Assembly: GCA_964354485.1 (NCBI GenBank)
Contig: CAYGZY010000217.1
Location: 1-8,203, forward strand
Direction of reading: 5' to 3'
Origin: CAYGXH01 sp964354485
GTDB taxonomy: Bacteria > Bacteroidota > Ignavibacteria > UBA10030 > SZUA-254
Length of the DNA stretch: 8,203 nucleotides
Part shown: piece by piece, positions 5,977-8,203 of the stretch
Layout: the number at the start of each line of letters is the position of its first letter
Numbering within the stretch: the first letter of the stretch is position 1
Program-made: the position numbers and the translations under genes
The notes under the pieces: model-generated
Told to the model about the DNA's origin: nothing
Databases searched by the model: none
The model's input: the letters and a program-made list of their open reading frames with translations, nothing else

Positions 5977-6507
5977 TCAACTGCCCGGAAAGAATGGGAA
6001 GAGCATTTCAAAAAGATCCTGCTCCAGCGACGTTTTGGGCAATTCTATGATTCTTCCTATCTCCATCCCTTTGTACTTCACGATAAACGTCGGGACATTC
6101 GTTATGCCATGATCTTCCTTGATTTTTGGGGGGATCAGCATAGTCCGGTCGACTGCAATGAGTGTAATTCGATCCGATGGAAACTGTATTCCATCTAGTA
6201 TTTTAAAAAACCGCGGCATTTCGCGCTTGCTGTCGCCGCACCACATTCCATAGACGACGAGAATTTCGACGTTCTCGTTCATCCCCCGCAACCGGTCGGT
6301 ATAGTCGGTGTTCAACTCATAGTTTGCGTATGTCGTATCGAACCACACTGCATACGATGGTGATTGGAATACCGTGCGTGGAGTCCATCCGACTTCCATA
6401 TGCTCATTTGGCTTCACCGCAACCTTCTTCGGCGAGGAACATCCGGCGAGAACAAACACAAAGAAAATAAACACAAAATTTACAATCAAAATAAATGTGC
6501 GTTTCAT
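5977..6507 (-). CDS. Thioredoxin-fold lipoprotein with WCGDS active-site motif
   Basis: 176 residues from the ATG at 6507. The longer frame back to 6624 would start at a TTG inside the hppA terminator and put 39 residues before a canonical MKR signal, so it is rejected. The leader is very hydrophobic and ends in VLAGC (lipid Cys23), placing the protein at a periplasm-facing membrane. The thioredoxin-like domain spans about 70-172: strand 'NVEILVVYGMWCGDSKRE', helix, strand 'DRITLIAVDR', the cis-proline loop 'ITNVPTFIVKYKGMEIGRI'. The usual CxxC is replaced by Cys90-Gly-Asp-Ser, so only one active-site Cys exists and none other than the lipid Cys. Relatives with WCxDS occur in Bacteroidota-type genomes as recalled. 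It may act by a monothiol mechanism or bind rather than oxidise. It sits alone between a terminator and fumarase. Confidence 0.85.
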   Translation of the reverse strand: MKRTFILIVNFVFIFFVFVLAGCSSPKKVAVKPNEHMEVGWTPRTVFQSPSYAVWFDTTYANYELNTDYTDRLRGMNENVEILVVYGMWCGDSKREMPRFFKILDGIQFPSDRITLIAVDRTMLIPPKIKEDHGITNVPTFIVKYKGMEIGRIIELPKTSLEQDLFEMLFPFFPGS

Positions 6508-6550
6508 ACAGATATCCGGTTGAATGGTGATCGATGGTTCATTGAGTAGG

Positions 6551-6579
6551 AATATCCTGAAAAAGTACTTTGGAAACAA
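6551..6579 (-). promoter_or_regulatory. Promoter candidate for the thioredoxin-like lipoprotein gene
   Basis: On the minus strand TTGTTT (6579-6574) and GATATT (6556-6551) are separated by exactly 17 bases, with 3/6 and 4/6 matches to the sigma70 consensus. Transcription would begin near 6544, leaving a leader of about 37 bases. Its -35 element lies in the T-rich tail of the hppA terminator, a natural place for the next transcription unit to start. Sigma specificity in this organism is unknown. Confidence 0.35.
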
Positions 6580-6580
6580 A

Positions 6581-6610
6581 TAAAAAAAGGAATCCCGTTT
6601 TGCGGGATCC
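6581..6610 (-). terminator. Intrinsic terminator of hppA
   Basis: The minus strand reads GGATCCCG, a five-base loop CAAAA, then CGGGATTCC and TTTTTTTA. The stem has eight pairs with a single bulged T, and the T-tract follows it immediately. It starts 50 bases after the hppA stop codon, separating hppA from the thioredoxin-like gene. It also argues against any longer start for that gene. Confidence 0.85.
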
Positions 6611-6660
6611 CCTGAGAACTTCAAAATATCTATAGCTATATTACATCAAACTTTTTGACC

Positions 6661-8203
6661 TCAGATAAAGAGCGGAGCCAATACAAGTGTGATTGTCGAC
6701 AGCAGTTTTATAAGAACATGTAATGATGGACCCGCCGTATCTTTGAAGGGATCGCCCACTGTGTCGCCGACAACGGAAGCCTTGTGAGTATCTGATTTCT
6801 TTCCGCCGTACTGGCCGGTTTCGATATATTTCTTCGCGTTATCCCAGGCACCACCTCCATTGTTGAGAAACAGGGCAACCAGGATTCCGGTGATTGTTCC
6901 GACCATGAGAAAACCGCCAACCACCTCCGCACCGCTGGCTCCGTTCGCAGCCTGTCCACCCGCATAGTAGATCCACTTGAACACGACACCAACACCGACG
7001 GTCATGCCTACGACGAGCAGACCGGGCAGGACCATTTTCTGAAGAGCCGCTTTCGTCGCAATATCAACGCACTGACCGTAATCCGGTTTTGACGTTCCAG
7101 CCATGATGCCCGGATTATTCCGGAACTGCTCGCGCACATTATTAATGATGGAATATGCCGCGCGTCCCACTGCCTTGATGGCAAGAGACGAAAATAGGAA
7201 AACCAGAACAGCTCCCAGCATCGCTCCGACGAACACTTCAGGTTTATTCAGATTGATGACCGGTTGAAATGACGGCATGTAGTTCCGAACCTCGTCGATG
7301 TAGGCACCGAATAGAAGAAACGCTGCGAGTGCGGCTGAACCGACTGCATATCCTTTCGTGAGAGCTTTAGTCGTGTTCCCTACCGAATCGAGCCTGTCTG
7401 TACGTTTCCTGATTTCCTCAGGCTGTTGACTCATTTCAATGATACCGCCTGCGTTATCGGTGATTGGACCGAATGTATCCATGGCTAGTATGTATGCGGC
7501 AGTTCCGAGCATACCCATAGTTGCGACTGCCGTCCCGAAGAGACCGCCTGCATTCAATCCCGAGTGGTTACCGAGAGAATAGGCGGATACGATCGCAGCG
7601 CCAATGACAAGGATAGGAAAACCGGTAGATTCCATTCCGACCGCAACACCGGCTATAATGTTTGTTGCTGGACCAGTTTGGGATGCTTCCGCTATTGATT
7701 TTACGGGTCTGTAGCGATATTCAGTGTAATATTGTGTGATGTAGACAAATGCGACAGAGGTAAGGACACCGATCACCCCGCAGAGGAAAAAATTGAAATA
7801 GTACTCGCTGCCGAGGAGCCACCGGGAAGCGATGAAAAATCCGACCATAGCAAGTACAGCGGTGATGAAGTATCCCCTATTGAGCGCCTGCAAGGGGTCT
7901 TTCTTCTCATCGGTTTTTACCGACATGACGCCGATTATAGATGCGATAATACCGAACGCACGGGCGACAAGAGGAAAGAGAATAACGCCGAGAAGAGAGA
8001 GCTGGTTCTGCATGAAGTATTCCGTGTTAGCACGGTAAAGTCCGGCAGCAAGGATCATAGCGCCGATATTTTCCGCCGCTGTCGATTCAAAAAGATCGGC
8101 ACCTCTACCCGCACAATCGCCCACGTTATCACCGACAAGATCAGCGATGACGGCCGGATTGCGGGGGTCGTCTTCCGGAATTCCTGCTTCAATCTTTCCA
8201 ACG
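6661..8203 (-). CDS. hppA: Membrane-bound proton-translocating pyrophosphatase (K+-independent type), N-terminus outside window
   Basis: This integral membrane enzyme couples hydrolysis of pyrophosphate to ion pumping. 513 residues are visible; the family is usually about 660-720, so roughly the first 150-200 are missing. The frame runs off the right edge: the GTG at 8124 is internal, because in-frame codons upstream encode the conserved 'GIPEDDPRNPAVIAD' and 'GDNVGDCAGRGADLFES' motifs of the pyrophosphate site. Further hallmarks are 'DNAGGIIEMS', 'GGAWDNAKKYIE' and 'GDTVGDPFKDTAGPSLH' near the C-terminus. The segment GNTTKALTKGYA has Lys (codon 7366-7368) and Thr (codon 7357-7359) at the two positions that separate K+-independent from K+-dependent enzymes, predicting K+ independence and hence H+ rather than Na+ pumping. 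About eleven hydrophobic segments are visible. The chain ends in 'LVLAPLFI' as expected, followed by an intrinsic terminator. No frameshift is seen. Confidence 0.95.
   Translation of the reverse strand, partial: VGKIEAGIPEDDPRNPAVIADLVGDNVGDCAGRGADLFESTAAENIGAMILAAGLYRANTEYFMQNQLSLLGVILFPLVARAFGIIASIIGVMSVKTDEKKDPLQALNRGYFITAVLAMVGFFIASRWLLGSEYYFNFFLCGVIGVLTSVAFVYITQYYTEYRYRPVKSIAEASQTGPATNIIAGVAVGMESTGFPILVIGAAIVSAYSLGNHSGLNAGGLFGTAVATMGMLGTAAYILAMDTFGPITDNAGGIIEMSQQPEEIRKRTDRLDSVGNTTKALTKGYAVGSAALAAFLLFGAYIDEVRNYMPSFQPVINLNKPEVFVGAMLGAVLVFLFSSLAIKAVGRAAYSIINNVREQFRNNPGIMAGTSKPDYGQCVDIATKAALQKMVLPGLLVVGMTVGVGVVFKWIYYAGGQAANGASGAEVVGGFLMVGTITGILVALFLNNGGGAWDNAKKYIETGQYGGKKSDTHKASVVGDTVGDPFKDTAGPSLHVLIKLLSTITLVLAPLFI

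Noticed and set aside
5980..6624. Longer start for the thioredoxin-like lipoprotein at 6624
   Set aside because: It needs a TTG codon, translates through the hppA terminator hairpin and puts 39 non-signal residues before a perfect MKR lipoprotein leader.
6661..8124. Pyrophosphatase starting at 8124
   Set aside because: The codon is an internal GTG (Val) within the conserved GDNVGD motif; the frame stays open to the window edge with family-typical sequence.

Overview
**Organism and overall character.** The window has moderate GC and every credible gene reads on the minus strand, so gene order below runs from high to low coordinates. The organism is a Gram-negative-type bacterium. Five of the seven genes encode predicted lipoproteins with a short hydrophobic leader ending in a lipobox Cys. 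One of them is an LpoB-type activator of peptidoglycan synthesis, which implies an outer membrane. The mix of a K+-independent-type membrane pyrophosphatase, a one-chain class I fumarase and several hypothetical lipoproteins would fit the Bacteroidota/Chlorobiota/Ignavibacteria neighbourhood. That placement is an inference from gene content, not a measurement.

**Layout.** At the right edge (6661-8203) lies the C-terminal three quarters of hppA, a membrane-bound proton-pumping pyrophosphatase whose N-terminus is outside the window. A clear intrinsic terminator follows it (6581-6610). Next is a small lipoprotein with a thioredoxin fold and a single-cysteine WCGDS active site (5977-6507), then a class I [4Fe-4S] fumarate hydratase (4259-5785) with a strong ribosome binding site. 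The gap 4054-4258 holds three non-coding structures: a degenerate 7-base tandem repeat touching the fumarase stop codon, a 64-base GC-rich palindromic element, and a 16-base imperfect palindrome just before the next gene.

**The lipoprotein run.** From 4053 down to the left edge, five genes follow each other closely: an unrecognised lipoprotein (3307-4053), an LpoB-family lipoprotein (2635-3243), a COG3014-type lipoprotein (1243-2610), a lipoprotein esterase with an N-terminal starch-binding-like domain (94-1230), and the first codons of an alkyltransferase-like/MGMT-family gene (from 73 or 97). Gaps are 63, 24, 12 and 20 bases, or a 4-base overlap for the last pair, so the last four are probably one operon. 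A perfect 17-base palindrome with a third matching half-site sits on the ribosome-binding region of the LpoB-like gene.

**How the genes may work together.** hppA and fumarase are core energy metabolism and appear unrelated to the rest. The LpoB-like/COG3014 pair probably acts in the cell envelope, with COG3014 being of unknown function. I see no CRISPR array, IS element, tRNA or rRNA, and nothing I would call a new defence or mobile system. The most worthwhile leads are the LpoB/COG3014/lipoprotein cluster with its palindromic leader, and the unusual thioredoxin-like lipoprotein.
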